A DNA stretch of 64,000 nucleotides from Nemophila menziesii (lineage: Eukaryota > Streptophyta > Magnoliopsida > Boraginales > Hydrophyllaceae): NCBI GenBank assembly GCA_029959085.1, contig JARWIR010000023.1, forward strand, positions 6,647,860 through 6,711,859. Direction: 5' to 3'. The translations under genes were made by a program, and so were the position numbers. Under the pieces are notes generated by a model that made no database searches, was not told the origin of the DNA, and was given only the letters and a program-made list of their open reading frames with translations. Within the stretch, counting starts at the first letter, position 1, and each line of letters opens with the position of its first letter. This document shows, in pieces, positions 33,841 to 46,352 of the stretch.

Positions 33841-34200
33841 TTTCAACATGTGGAAAAGCTTTTCCGGTTCAATCAACAACGTGGGACCTCCTCAGTTATC
33901 AATTTCTCCATCTAAAGTTGCCCAAAAGTAGGTATTTTATCTTCTATAAAACTTTTTCAAATTTCTTTTATTTGATTACAATTGTGTAGTTAATTCTAAA
34001 TAGCGTTACTAGGTATATATATTTCAACACGCGGAAAAGCTTTCCCGGGCCAGTCAACAACGTGGGACCTCCTCAATTATCAATTTCTCCATCTAAATTT
34101 ATCAAAAATTATGTATTTTTCTTATATAAAACTTTTTTCAAATTTCTTTTATTTGATTACAATCGTGTAGGTAATGCTAAATAGTATTACTATGTATTTA
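33841..34200 (+). repeat. Tandem duplication in TNP2 leader (C3)
   Basis: Two ~180-bp copies (about 33841-34020 and 34021-34200) share GGAAAAGCTTTTCCGG-like and CAACGTGGGACCTCCTCA motifs. A separate local duplication places an ATGGCTTCGGGTGTTGATAA copy at 34328, ~294 bp before the TNP2 start at 34624. A ~55-bp repeat (TAATTTTTATTTTTTATTTT) fills 34386-34560. Confidence 0.75.
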
Positions 34201-34623
34201 GAAACATGTTCTAAGTTTATATAATCTATATATACTGATATATAATTGTATGAGAAATAAATGCATAAATGAGATATTTATTTTGTATTCCTTTAAATTG
34301 GAATTGTTGATTATAATGGTAATAGAGGATGGCTTCGGGTGTTGATAAAAGTTGAAATAATTTATATGTAATTTAATTAATTTGGTGATATAACAATTTT
34401 TATGTATTTAATTTTATATTTATGTATTTAATTGGTGATGTAATAATTTTTATTTTTTATTTTTTATTTTTGTATTTAATTGATGATGTAATAATTTTTA
34501 TTTTTTATTTTATATTTATGTAATTAATTGGCGATGTAATAATTTTTATTTTTTATTTTATGTATGAGATACTTATTTTGTATTCTTTTATATTATAATA
34601 GTTGATTATATTGGTAGTAGAGG

Positions 34624-35327
34624 ATGGCTTCGGGTATTGATAAAAGTTGGATTACTTCCGCTCATCGTGTTTCGCGTGAATTTGTTAAGGGGATAGAAGA
34701 ATTTCTCACATTTGCTCAAAAAAAAAAGATGATTTTAAAGAAACTTTGTTTTGTCCGTGTAATGAGTGTTCGAATTATCGTCGGTTTACCGTGGTCAAAG
34801 TTAGGGCACATCTTTTACAATATGAGTTTTTGTCCAGGTATCAGATTTGGAAAAAGCATTGTGAGAACGATGAAATTCCCGAGATCGACTCAATATGAAG
34901 AAAATGAAATGTTGAATGTCTATGAACATTTGAGACCTAATTATGAGGGTGGTGGTCATTCGGGTGACACCGAGATGATAGACATGAACAGTTCAACACG
35001 TGGCAGTTTCGAAACTATGTTTTCCGAATTAGAGACCGAGTTATACCCTGGTTGTACAGTAACGAGTTCATTAAATTTCATTGCAAAGCTAATGCACGTG
35101 AAGGTGAAGAACAAGTGGACTAACACGTCTTTCACCGAGTTGCTTGATCTTCTGTGTCGTGTGTTGCCCAAACCTCATACCTTGCCCGAGTCATACAGGA
35201 AGTTCAACAAAAAGTTAAAAATTTTAGGTATTGGGTACAATACCATTGATGTTTGCGTGAACGATTGTGCTTTATTTTACAAGAAGAATGAGTTCCTCGA
35301 TAAGTGTCTAGTATGTAGTGAATCCAG
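34624..35327 (+). pseudogene. TNP2 transposase, N-terminal third (C3), truncated
   Basis: It starts MASGIDKSWIT. The transposase-associated domain with CPCNEC and AHLLQYEF appears in the next frame after a run of ten A (about 34718-34727). It then returns to the first frame for ELYPGCTVTSSLNFIAKLM, FTELLDLLCRVLP, LGIGYNTIDVCVNDCALFY and CLVCSESRW, the conserved N-terminal part of TNP2 proteins. It breaks off at the LTR stub near 35328; the catalytic domain is gone. Confidence 0.85.
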
Positions 35328-35404
35328 ATGGGACAACTGTACACTTGCGGTTGAGGTTCTCTTTTCCTTATTTGCATTTTTCAAGAACACACAAAGGACC
35401 ACCA
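35328..35404 (+). repeat. Stub of family B 5' LTR
   Basis: These ~77 bases match the last part of the family B LTR (TACACTTGCGGTTG and GAACACACAAAGGACCACCA). No PBS follows: the next bases already encode the end of a retropepsin. So one deletion removed most of the 5' LTR with adjacent CACTA DNA, and another removed PBS, gag and early protease. Confidence 0.8.
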
Positions 35405-36026
35405 GTAAATTATTTTTTCCCGTTGATTTTGTTATACTTGACTAGGACGCGGATATGAATGTCCCCATTATCTTGGGAAGACCATTCCTAGCCACGGGGC
35501 GTACTTTAATTGATGTAGGAAACGAGAAATGATTATGAGAATCCAAGACGAGGAGGTGAAGTTCAACGTGTTCAGACCAATGAAATTTCCAGATTCCAAG
35601 GAGGATTGTTTTCGTTTAGATGTAGTTAAACATGTACCAAAAGAGCCAACTAACGTTGAGGAGACCTTAGGAGTGGAGGAAAGAGAGCTAAGAAAGAAAC
35701 CACCAATTAAAGTTCCTCCAAATCCTAAGGGAAGTCCACACCTTGATCATGCAAAGAAGAAAAACAAAGCACGTGCCACAAAGGTTCCAAAAGAACCTAA
35801 GAAAGAAAGAAAGAAAAAGGAGTTCAGAATAGGCGAAGAAGTTGCAATGAAAAAGCCTGACACTCCTCCGAAGGTGCGTTTATCCAAGAGCTCTTGGCTA
35901 GGACCATTCATGGTTACAAAGGTTATCTCGGATAAATTAGTTGGAATAAGAGCCAAGGGATGCAAATTTGGAGTAGCAAATATTTACAACCTCACTCACT
36001 GCTGGGGAGGTTATGTTAAGGAATGA
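35405..36026 (+). pseudogene. Protease-to-integrase-tail fusion remnant (family B)
   Basis: It begins FFPVDFVILD, a stop (TAG at about 35443), then DMNVPIILGRPFLATGRTLI, the C-terminal part of an Athila-like retropepsin domain. A second stop falls near 35530. The frame then runs to 36026 through a basic linker into KVRLSKSSWLGPFMV and GIRAKGCKFGVAN, resembling the C-terminal end of integrase. RT, RNase H and the integrase core are absent at the same relative place as in family A, so the deletion probably predates this insertion. Confidence 0.75.
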
Positions 36027-38703
36027 TGCATAAGGTAACCCGTCGAGCTTAACGACGTTAAACAAAAGCAATTTAAATTGTATACTAGTTAATTGCTTTC
36101 ATTATCTTTTCAATTAATAGTGTAAATTAGAGTAATGGTTATTTATTTAGTGTTTAATTTTTTAAGAAATGAGAAAGGTTGGTGCTTTTGATGATTTCAA
36201 GTGTGAAAGGATCATGAGTTTGGGGTCGAAAAAATGAAAAACGAAGGAAAATGAGTCGCAACACAGGGGCAAAACCGGGAACCCGGTTTCATGAGCTGTA
36301 GCCTCCAACTTTCTGACTAGTGCGTGCAGTATCACGCAAAGGATCGCGTCTGAGTTGCGTCTAGCCCGCGTCTGGAGTTGCGCCATCGACGAAAACCGGG
36401 AACCCGGTTTCGAGAGCTAAAAATCCAAAGGTTCTGGTTAGTGCGTCAAATTTGACGGAAGGTGGCTTGCGTCTGGGGCAAAAAAAAATAGGGTACCCGG
36501 TTTCAAAAATGCGGGTACCCGGTTTCTGTCGGCGAAAATTGACTTAAACCTTGAGAAAACCTTATTTTCCCCCTTTCTTTTGGCCTCCCATACATGAAAC
36601 ACCATGGATGGCGAATAAAAGCTACAAAAACACCAATATTCAATCATCAAAACACCAAAATATCACCCATCCATCTCTCTACACATCATCCAAACACACA
36701 ATCATACCACAAATCTTCCCCAAACACCATAGAATTCACACTTTCATCCCAATTTTTCTTTCACCAAAGCTTAAAGTTTATCCATTAAACCTTTCCCAAA
36801 CCTTGAAATAATTATGACCCAGCTCAGAATACACCATAATTCATATCCATACACCTTCAAGAACACCAAAATCACAATTATCATCCAAAACTTTTTAGAT
36901 TTCTTTAAGCTTTGAGTTTGGGGTCATCAGACATGACCATGAAGGTTGGAAAAGGTACGAAGAACATGCTGAAGAAATAAAATTGGGTATTGAGGGAAGA
37001 TTTTTGTAGAGGAGATGATGATTAGAGAGCTAGGAATAGCTGAAAACGTGGGAAATTTGACGAAAAGTTCGAGGTGATGAAAAATACTTTATTCAATATT
37101 AACACAACAATTAATGATCTTTACAACTTGATGAAGAAGAATTCAAAACCTCAACCTAGACGCAACAATGGTAACTACCAACCTTGTGCTAGTTATAGAA
37201 AAGTTGGTTTAGTCTTTTTAAATCTCTACCATAGATTTTGACTGGTACGTTTTCTATCCCTTCTCATTTAGTGTAGATTAGTTTATTTTCTTTGAATCTT
37301 TTCGAGTCGTGGGGATACGACTAATTTTTGAGTTTGGGGTGGGGTTCGTTGCCTCATCCCAGTTTTATGTGTTATTTGTTTTACTTGCTCTCAATAAAAA
37401 TAATTAGGAGTTGCGTTTGACTGTAGAAGATTTTAAATGTCCCTTTTAAGCATACTTTTGATAAATCTATGATAGTAAATAGTGGACTTTAGGGAATAAC
37501 ATAAAACACGCTTTAATTGCATGCAAACATAGATAATGAATAGGAAAAATTAATAAACAATGCAAAAGAAGTAAGCTTGTACTTAAGGAAAATGTTTGGT
37601 TTGTAGAACGCGAGATCAAAATTAGTAGAGAACCCATTTAGATATGACCTAGAGATGAACCATGTAACTAGGAAAATTATAGGGGCAGTTCTTTGTTAGC
37701 CATTTGTAGCCTTTTACCTTGCTATCCCTTATATGAATATTATCCGTCTTAGCCCAATTTTGAGCCTTAAGCCTTTTCTTTTGTCGCCACGATATAAGCC
37801 CATATCCCCTTAGATTATTAGGCATGACCAAATGACCCTCACTTGAATCACGATCCTGAGACCTGTCTCGAGCTTGAGTTTTGGGTGGAGGGTCCACATT
37901 TGGGAAATTACATTGGGAAGGAATTATATGTGTTTGTATTGAGGAACATATTCAGAAGATGATATTAATTGTAACCCTTTGCCGGGATTAAAAAAAAGTG
38001 AAATAAAATTCTCAAGACAGTAGAATCCGGGAACCCGGATTTCACAAAACCGGGAACCCGGTTTCTCCTGGATAAAAAAATAAAAAAATTCGAGAAAAAG
38101 AGAAAAAGAGAAAAAGAAAAAATGAAAAAGAATAAATACCCGGCAAAGTGGAATGTTTCTGGAAATCATCTTAGATTAATTGGGTGAACTTGGTCATGCT
38201 AAATTTGTGCATCAAATGGGTTGAGTGAGAACATTATATGAGTGTAAACTCAAGATCGTTGACATTTGTTGATGGTAAGTGAGGAGAGAGCCAAAAGCTT
38301 ACTTCAAATTTACTAAAAATATGTACCACACCGTCCCTAAGCCTACGCTAAAACCGTAAAGTCCTCGTGATTCCTAGGTGCATGGTAAGTTAATAGGGAG
38401 TATACTAAGTGGAGCGTTCAAAGCGAGTAAGGATCGAGGAACAAACTATAGCCATCATATTGAGATAAGTACAAGTGTAACCTTCTAGCATTGCAAAGTT
38501 AATTTTATGATTGAAGTTATTTGTGTTTGATGTTGCATGATTAGTGTATGTGTATGTTAGTTCTTAATTTTTGCTATATGAGATTTATTTTAAGAATTGC
38601 TTAAGGGTTTATTTGATAACTTCTATTTCCTCTTGCATCTACTTCATTCCCCTTGTTTTTAGTTTTGCTTTGTCGGGACGGCAAAAGTTTGAGTTGGGGG
38701 TCT
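36027..38703 (+). mobile_element. Family B internal 3' noncoding region (copy 2)
   Basis: Counterpart of 1-2447 with slightly more on its left. It keeps the PPT-like series, the GGGA-loop hairpin near 37307, the CTTTGCCGG/CCGGCAAAG arms at 37977-37985 and 38140-38148 (perfect here), the palindrome pair near 38025-38064, and the GGA-loop hairpin at 38669-38685 with one G-T pair. It has ~45 bp near 37178-37245 that copy 1 lacks. Confidence 0.75.
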
Positions 38704-40284
38704 TGATGTCTCCCTAAATGTTCTAATTTTATTCCCTTGTGAGACATCATTGTGGGTTTTTATTCGACTATTTAGATAGACTTTTAGTTTTAATATGCAA
38801 TAAATCGATTTTCCTCTTTTAATTCTAGTCTTTTTATTTATTAAACTTTTGCGCGTAATATGGTTTGTTTTTAGTGAAAAGTTTGTAGGTTTGGAATACT
38901 AGATAGGAGAGGAACTAAAGAATAAAGTCAAAGAGCGTGTAATGAAGTCAAAGCAAGAAGAAATATCCCAAAAGAATTGATAACTTGAAGCTGCAAATCT
39001 GGAAAGTTGATAAAGATTGCTAATTCCGAGCCATCTAAGAGTGGATTTAGCCTCTTACTTAAGAGAGAAATTGTTTCCCATTGAGTTACGGAACTTTGGC
39101 AACTGGAATGAGGTCAATCCGAGTTGAAACGAGCCGTTTAGAGCTGATTTAGTGAAGGTGGTGCAGCAGTTACGGGATTTGGGCTTAATTAATGGACTTG
39201 GGCTTTTCTAATTTTCATTTAATCTCTATGAAAAGCCCTAGTCCGAATTTCAACATATAAAAGGGCTTTGGACTTCTATTTTCACACACATTTTTCATAA
39301 CAAGACATACCCTCCTTAAGACTCAGACACCAGAGAAGAAGCTAGAGCAAAGAAGAGAAGAAGCAAGAGCTGGAGACTGTCTATATCTTCAATTCTCAGC
39401 CAATTCAACTCTGTAATTAGGTTCTTCTATTTTATTCTGTAAAACATTATGAACTCAATTAATTCTTTAGATTTTGTCTTTTCAATTATTATGAGCTAAA
39501 CTTAAATAGTGCTTGAGAACGCATAATGGGTTAATCCCAATTTGATTTTGTTTCATGTGTTTGGATTTGGGATTTTTATAATTTTAAATTGGGTAAATTT
39601 TATTTTTCATTAATTTGATTTTATTTACAATGAATGACGTAATTAACTAATCATAGGACTTAGTATCTAGGCTATTCCATTTAGTGGTGAATGGATCACC
39701 TTGACGGGGGGGTCTGGGTACAGAACTAATTAATGAATGTAGGATAGAAATTAGAGACTCTGATGAGCTTAGTTAATCCTATGGTCAATTGGGTAGAATT
39801 GACTTAATCACTTGAGAGTGGACTATAATTATCCTGACGGGGTTTGTAGCACTTGAGAGTAGCTCCTTAGTCCACCCTGACGGGGGTAAGGAGAATTCCG
39901 AATCCCGACCATTACATATTTACCAATTTGTCCCTTAAACATTACATGAAATGAATGATAATTAGGTGAAACCCTTGCGTCTCTCAAGTACTGCCTTTTC
40001 TACCTTGCGTAAACACTTTACTTTCTAGCATCTAGTTTAATCTTTGCATTAATTTAGTATTTTAATTTATTGTCTTAGTATTAGAAAACCAAAACAACAA
40101 TCTTCAAATCATTTATCTGCTTTCACGTGCAATTAATCACTATTTGGTAAGCATTAGAGTCAACCATTTCGTCCCTGAGAACGAAACTGTCTTATCACAT
40201 ATATTACTTGGGACAACCGTACACTTGCGGTTGTGGTTCTCTTATCCTTATTGCATTATTTTTAGAACACACAAAAGACCACCA
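38704..40284 (+). repeat. 3' LTR of family B, copy 2
   Basis: 1,581 bp. It starts TGATGTCTCC after the PPT and ends GACCACCA. It matches copy 1 with scattered substitutions. The G-run after CTTGAC is only seven bases here. Confidence 0.82.
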
Positions 40285-40902
40285 GACCGTTAGTTTTTTA
40301 TTTGGTGTTTATTTTATTTTATATTAATTTTGTGATGTAATATGACTTTGACTATGTTTTGACTTGGGCTGACTTTTGGTTTGACTATGGATGATTTTGG
40401 TATTTTAATTAATTATTTTGGTTTATAATTGGTATTTTTAATTATTAACTGGTATTATAATTCTAAATCATAATTTTTTAATTTTTAAAAATATAAAAAT
40501 AAATGTCATTAGCGACTACAAGTAGTTGGTAATACTTAAGTCATTAACGACTTCTTAAGTAGTCGGTAATACGTAAGTCATTAACGACTACTTTGTAGTC
40601 GACAATAACTCATAAAACAGCGCCTACGTAAGTAGCAGGTAATACTTAAGTCATTCACGACTACATAAGTAGTCGCTGTTTGATAGTTATTATCGACTAC
40701 AAGGTAGTCGTGAATGACTACATGCCTTTTCGCGACTACAAACTGACTTTCGTCGCTAGAGATTACCTCTAACGGAGAGTTTTTCACGACTAAGTAATAA
40801 CGACTACATGTAGTCGGTAAAGTTTAAATTCGTTTTCCGCGACTACTTTTTCTTCTTTCGCGACTACAAATGTAGTCGCGGAAAGAAAGACGCGGTGTAG
40901 TG
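40285..40902 (+). mobile_element. Right end of CACTA C3 (copy 2)
   Basis: AT-rich tail then dense GTAGTCG/CGACTAC subterminal repeats, ending GCGGTGTAGTG at 40902. It is slightly shorter than copy 1 because one subterminal repeat unit is missing. Confidence 0.8.
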
Positions 40903-42756
40903 TCAGTATAGAGTGGTCGTTATTTGGAACTAAACATGGGACCTCATAGTTTTTATTTCTTTATCCTTCTCGCTTGTCCAGGAAGGGTTATTACCATAGA
41001 CCTTTCATTCTTTTATACTTCTATCCTTATACTTGAGTGGAGAATACACATCATTCACTGTCCCTTTCTCCAAAAGATTCTTGAACTATATTTATTGTGT
41101 AGGGAGTGAGTTTACATATTAATTGGACAAGCACGCCATAGTAGTTACTAATAAACTCCATTTGTCTACTTGACTAGCACGTTATCTCTTACATTCTCAC
41201 GTCTATTTAAATAACACAATGGTTAACATTACCTAAGAGCGTTGTTGCTTCTAACTTTATACTGTCAATAACACTTGACTGTCGATACCCTAAGAAAATC
41301 TTTGCATCGGTGTCATCTGGGATACATTCAGAAAAGGGCACTCGAGTGGACGTTTTCATGATGATAAGATTAAGCAGTTTGAATCCTCTATTTTCTCCAG
41401 TATTATGTTGTAACTGTAATGTCTTAAAACTCGCCTCCTTTTTTAAGGTGAGTAATTCCCCAAGTTAATATATATATAGTAATCAACTCATACAACTAAA
41501 ATTATGTAATTCTTGTCTATTTTACCTTAGAAACATAAATAACAATCAACTTTTGATTTTTGAATAGATAAGAGTAAAATAATTTTTCCTAAGTGGTTAT
41601 GGATATCAAGTTCTGTCTAATTAATGCTACAATGAATATAATTTTTAGTTCTAACATGCAATTAAGTTAGATAATAAGTTTTAATTCTCTTACTATCGAT
41701 ACACGTGTCTTGTTTAGAGGACAAATTCTTTATATGAATTTGTAGTTAAATTTGAAGAGTTTCTAGACACAAGTTTAGAGGATTTTTTTTACGATTGGAT
41801 TAACTCATTTTTTTTCTTTATTGGTGGTGTTTGAAAGTCGCCCCATTCTCGAGGAGGAGGCTAGAATTTTGCGGTGTTTAAGTCTAAGTGATCAAAAAAT
41901 TCCTTGTTATTTTAGTAACTTCGTTATCTATTTTCCAGAGTTGTACATAACTTTAGAAGTTTCTATAATAATACACGTCCATTTATGTCCAACCTCACAA
42001 TCTTTGATTTCATTAATATTTTGTCCAATACATATTAGATGGCTTCGGGTAATATTTAAGTATAGGTACGACAGGTTACGGGTCTATAGTGGAATAGCTA
42101 GGGCCTAAATTATAAATCCAAAAGATTACAAACAAGGGTTTCATAGTAACAATGACTCATATGTGCGTGAGATGTCCTAGAGGTTCATTAATTAAGTATA
42201 ATTTATTGATGGTCAAGATAACTTATGGGTTCATTGACTATGACCTATAGTTAGTCGAATTGGTTAGCAATGTAATAGAGATGTGTATATACACTGCATG
42301 TGAAGGCTTTGAAAAAATAGTTTTTGGAAGAATGTTATTAACATGTAAACTGCATGTTAATAACCTTGTTAAAGAAAATTAAAAGATAGATAAAACCTGT
42401 AAGTAAATGAGAGTGCAGACATTGGCTGACTCCTCTCTAGTTTAACTCCCTTCGCTAGGTTAGAATAAGGACCCTCTAAATTTGAATTAAATCAATTTGA
42501 AGTTGTACCCCTTTGTTGTGACCTAGTCACCTCTGACTTTACTGGTGGTAGTCATTTTTCTGGACGTTCTTCTTTGCTAAAGAGCTATATGTCCTTCAAC
42601 TGTATAAAAGTACCTTTATCCATAAGAAATCCAATGTAGGAATAAATTATGGTTTCAACATTGCTATTTTAATCTGCACATACTTATATAGTCAAGAAAA
42701 ATGAATTTTTGTTCGAGACCAGTAACAAAACAATTTTAATATAATGAGAAAAATGT
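40903..42756. other. Flanking DNA without a recognisable gene (copy 2)
   Basis: Counterpart of 4695-6570 plus the SINE-free empty site near 42748. The same short hydrophobic frames occur (40924-41109, 41821-42108), unrecognised. No gene called. Confidence 0.5.
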
Positions 42757-44714
42757 CTAAACAATAATTTCCAATGAAAATGAAGTAATTTTGTAAAATA
42801 GTTTAGTTAAGACAAGAAAAAATGTTGGTTCACACAAAGAAAAACTTAATAAAGAGTACAAAAAGATAACAAAAGCATATTCAATATCAAATCCATAAGG
42901 CAAAGACATTAAAAATTGATAGCCAAAGTTGGGGTCTTCGTCATCATGATCTCCGGCTGTAATATCACAATTATCGTTTTGAAGAATTCCTTTCCCCTTG
43001 TCATCTTTGTCGTTTGTAATAACATTTCCCTCTCCTCCTATCACTAATGCTCCTCTTTCATTCGGGTCACTTATCTTCTCCAGCATCACACCTTTCCCCT
43101 TTTCCTTTGAAATCCCAGCTGCTTTCTCTGAGGCTTCATCCCCTGATTTGTCAACTTTGCTGAAATCCAAGGGGATATTCTTGTTCCTCCATATTTGGAT
43201 GCCAACAAGAAGTGGCTGCTTTACGTATGTTGTTACTTCCTCGTGTGAAAATGTGTCAAGGGGTCTATCTGTGGCATCTCAAAAGAATAATAATGTAAAT
43301 TTATAGAAACATTTTTGTGACAAGAATAAAAACTATATAGCGAGAGAGAGCTGACTGGAGAAAAGTAAGGAAGCTAATGTTTTAAGCACTATCAAAATAT
43401 ACTATTCCTACTTTTTTTATACATTATAAGTTAATGATTACTTCAAATAGTAATATTATAAATCTAAATTTTATATATTGATGAACAACTAGTTAAAATT
43501 ATTATTATATATATATACTAGTAATGTAGAATTTTTCGAAGAAACTATATAATCATAAAGTTTAATTTCCATCAAAAAAACAAGTTAGAAATGGAAAGAT
43601 AATAAGAAAAAACAAATTATTACCTATCAAAGTTTGACTTCTTTTTAAGTTTGCTTGCATTTCCACTAGTTCAGACAATTCCCTTGAGGGTTTGGCTCCC
43701 ATGTAGTCACCCGCAAGTTTGAGATCCTGTGCATTAGTATTTCATTACTCTATACAAAAGTAGTATGTATGTATCCTAAAAAGGCAAAACTTGTAGCTTA
43801 AAACTGAAACCAACCAAATACTTACATGTTAGGTCTTTCATTGCTTGGTGTTTTACTTATGGGTTCAAACCGCCGTAAGGCAGAATCGATTTTGCACCAC
43901 TAGTAAAATTAAACGAAATATATTATTACTGATAAAAATCAAGACTTAAAAATATATATAACTAGTATAATAATAAAAGAAAGGCGGGATTAATTCACCT
44001 ATTGGCTGGTTGAAAAGGAGCTGGAAGATGAGCTTGGTCAAGTTGCCTCCGAGGCCACCGCTGTAAACTGTAGTGCCATTTCATTGATTATATTTTGAGT
44101 AGTTCCCTATAAGACTTCCCAGATTTATTGGCCCATTTGGTTGGTAACTTGTGGAGTTTGTTCCAGTTGGGATTGGATAATATGGCGTTGCCTTGACAAG
44201 ATTCCCATATGGTTGGTAATTAGTAGAGTTTGTTTTACCTGGGTAGTTTGGTTGGATTATCGGATGATGTGGCGATGCCTGGACAAAATTCCCAATTGGT
44301 TGGTAATTAGCAGAGTTTGACCCAATTGGGTTGTTTGTTTGATATATAGATGTTGTGCCAATGACTGAGTCACTTCGGTTGTTTGACATCCCAATATTGG
44401 GAAAATGTTGTGTAGTTTGGGACCGGATGGATGAACTTTGATTGGTCGTCCCTAAATTTGAATGTTCAAATTGACGTTGATGAATCAATTGAACCCTACC
44501 ACGGCCACTTGCCACTTTCCACTGCCACTACCATTACCACTACCACTACCATTAACATTACCACGATTGTTTGTCCTAGAGTAATTCTCTTCAATAGTAG
44601 CCACCTTTAAGGGATCTGAAACTTGATAATTTTGCCAAGAGTAATTCTCTTCAATAGTAGACACCTTGAAGGGGGTAGTCTCATATAATCCATCTTCAAT
44701 AGTCTCAAATATCA
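42757..44714 (-). pseudogene. Multi-exon gene relic of unknown function (copy 2)
   Basis: Minus strand. A large exon at about 44714-43999 starts after acceptor TTTTTAG. It encodes two copies of an EENYS-containing unit, a Gly/Ser-Asn stretch, then 2-3 copies of a ~22-residue unit with NYQPxGN and PYYPI, and ends NQPIG at a GT donor. Further exons lie near 43826-43890, 43625-43727 and 43280-42757; the last is hydrophilic (KVDKSGDEASEKAAG). Defects: a frame change near 44500, a TGA near 44080 where copy 1 has CAG, and loss of the acceptor AG near 43885 kept in copy 1. The family is not recognised. Confidence 0.5.
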
Positions 44715-45396
44715 CTAAAAAATACAGCACAACATACATACAAAATATAATTGATTTAGTATATATCATACAACTCATGAACGGCAGAGAAAAGTAGCTA
44801 GCAATTTTTAGAACCTTCAGTTGACCCTCCAAATATTTCCAAAAATCTAAGTCAACAATTAAAAATCTTTCAATCTATATGTTATTTTGATTAATATAGG
44901 GACCCATATATAGTGCAATTAATCTGAAGTATAAGGTATTTTGCAAACAATGCCAGTGTTTCCCTTGGTTCCCCTACCAAAAATCCCTACCTCCTCCCCT
45001 CAACTCATGAAAAAGATATACAACTCAAATGCATTCAATAAATAGAATAGAAAAGAGGTCAACTAATTAGCTTACAGTGAGATGAAACCGGAGAGCAAGA
45101 ATTGTTTGTTCTGTGAAATTAACACTCAAAAAAGAAAAGAGTCCAAGTCCTCTATTAATGTGTGTGTGTATGTGTGTGTTTGGGGGGACTTTGAATGAAA
45201 AAGAGACAATAGATATTTGCAATTTACTGGTGTAGATGTAAAGTTCGAAGACTTTTAATGTGGATAAGCAGCAATTTAATGCAATTTAGACGATATTTTG
45301 ATAAATACTATATAATGATATTTTACAATAAGGTGGGGTTATACATGTATAAAGTTCTTTTGTTATCATCTACAATGCAGCAACTAAACGTCAGGA

Positions 45397-45641
45397 ACAA
45401 AACGTACAGGCAAAAATTGCAAACCCAACTAATTTTCATCATACAATTCGCTATTGCAGCTGATATAACAAAGATAAGTGCAGAATCTCATAAGGACAAT
45501 GGAGACGGTTCATTTACAGTAGAAGACAAAATTGGTATGGAAAATAAAAATTGCAAGTGGAGGGTTTTATCGTCCATAATATTAACATGTCACTTTAGTG
45601 GAATCAAACATCAAAGGCCAAGTAATGTTTGTAGACATTAA
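45397..45641 (+). other. Open exon-like segment, unrecognised
   Basis: An open stretch reading AADITKISAESHKDNGDGSF and CKWRVLSSIILTCHFSG. It is kept in copy 1 (8640-8870) but with a stop there. It may be an exon of an old gene or chance; no family recognised. Confidence 0.25.
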
Positions 45642-45769
45642 TTGATCAATTTACTTAAGTTTACTTATTTGGTTGTTTATTAAAGTCGACGAACGACTCA
45701 ATTTTTTGAGAAAATTTATTTATAAATGGTTCTTTGATGATTCCAAGTGCATAATGGTGGATGTACAGT

Positions 45770-46230
45770 CACTACAGCAGGTCGCTGATTTACCCACGAC
45801 ATCTGTCGTCGGTAAATCAGCCAATTTCGTCGGTAAATATGTTTACCGACGACAACTCGTCGGTAAACTGTCTTCCCTAGAATTTGGTCGGTAAAATCAG
45901 CCTTGCCGACGACTGTTTTGGCTTCTCGTCGATAACCCAACATATTTTACCGACGACACTCGGCTCGTCGGTAAATATTATCATACCGACAACGGCCTGG
46001 CTGGTCGCCGGTAAGACGCATTACTTTACCGACAACCACTGTTGTCGGTAAATAATGTAATTACCGACGACATGGTCGTCGGTATCCTATTATTTCAATC
46101 GTTTTTTTTTAATTTTAAATAACCTACCGACAACTTAGTTACTTGAATGTCGTCGGTAAATGTTATTTCTATTTTTTTTAGAAAATCTTTACCGACGACA
46201 TTCTTTACATGAATGTCGTCGGTATTGTGA
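45770..46230. repeat. Subterminal TNP1-site-like array of C4
   Basis: At least a dozen copies of the core ACCGACGA or its complement TCGTCGGT in both orientations, often as inverted pairs (e.g. 46025-46084 and 46186-46226). Motif and arrangement match the C1 ends. Confidence 0.85.
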
Positions 46231-46352
46231 TTAATTTTTTTTTAATTTTTTTTTTAAATTCAATTTTTTTTATTTAATTTTTATTATATTTTTATTTTTA
46301 TTTAAATTGATTTTTGATTTTTTATAAATTAATATTCTATGAAATTTTAAAT

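Larger units (their letters stand above)
33395..40902 (+). mobile_element. CACTA element C3 (copy 2) with nested retroelement
   Basis: The left terminus CACTACTACACGCGTGACC and the inverted right terminus CACTACACCGCGTCTTTC share only the outer bases and a general match. Both lead into GTAGTCG/CGACTAC subterminal arrays (33410-33725 and about 40510-40890), which supports one element. Flanking trinucleotides are TTG and TCA (TTA in copy 1), so no clean TSD. The interior holds a TNP2 N-terminal region and then the family B relic (35328-40284). About 2.5 kb is C3 itself. Confidence 0.75.
36198..45769. repeat. Segmental duplication, copy 2
   Basis: Collinear with 1-9006 across retroelement, CACTA end and flank. 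It ends exactly at the left terminus of CACTA C4 (45770), so homology may resume on the far side of C4 beyond the window. It lacks the SINE of copy 1, keeps ~0.74 kb deleted in copy 1, and has ~38 bp near 45318-45355 missing from copy 1. Confidence 0.9.

Noticed and set aside
44081..44832. Intact single-exon gene in copy 2
   Set aside because: Two overlapping frames and a TGA before the conserved NQPIG segment show a break; copy 1 is also damaged.
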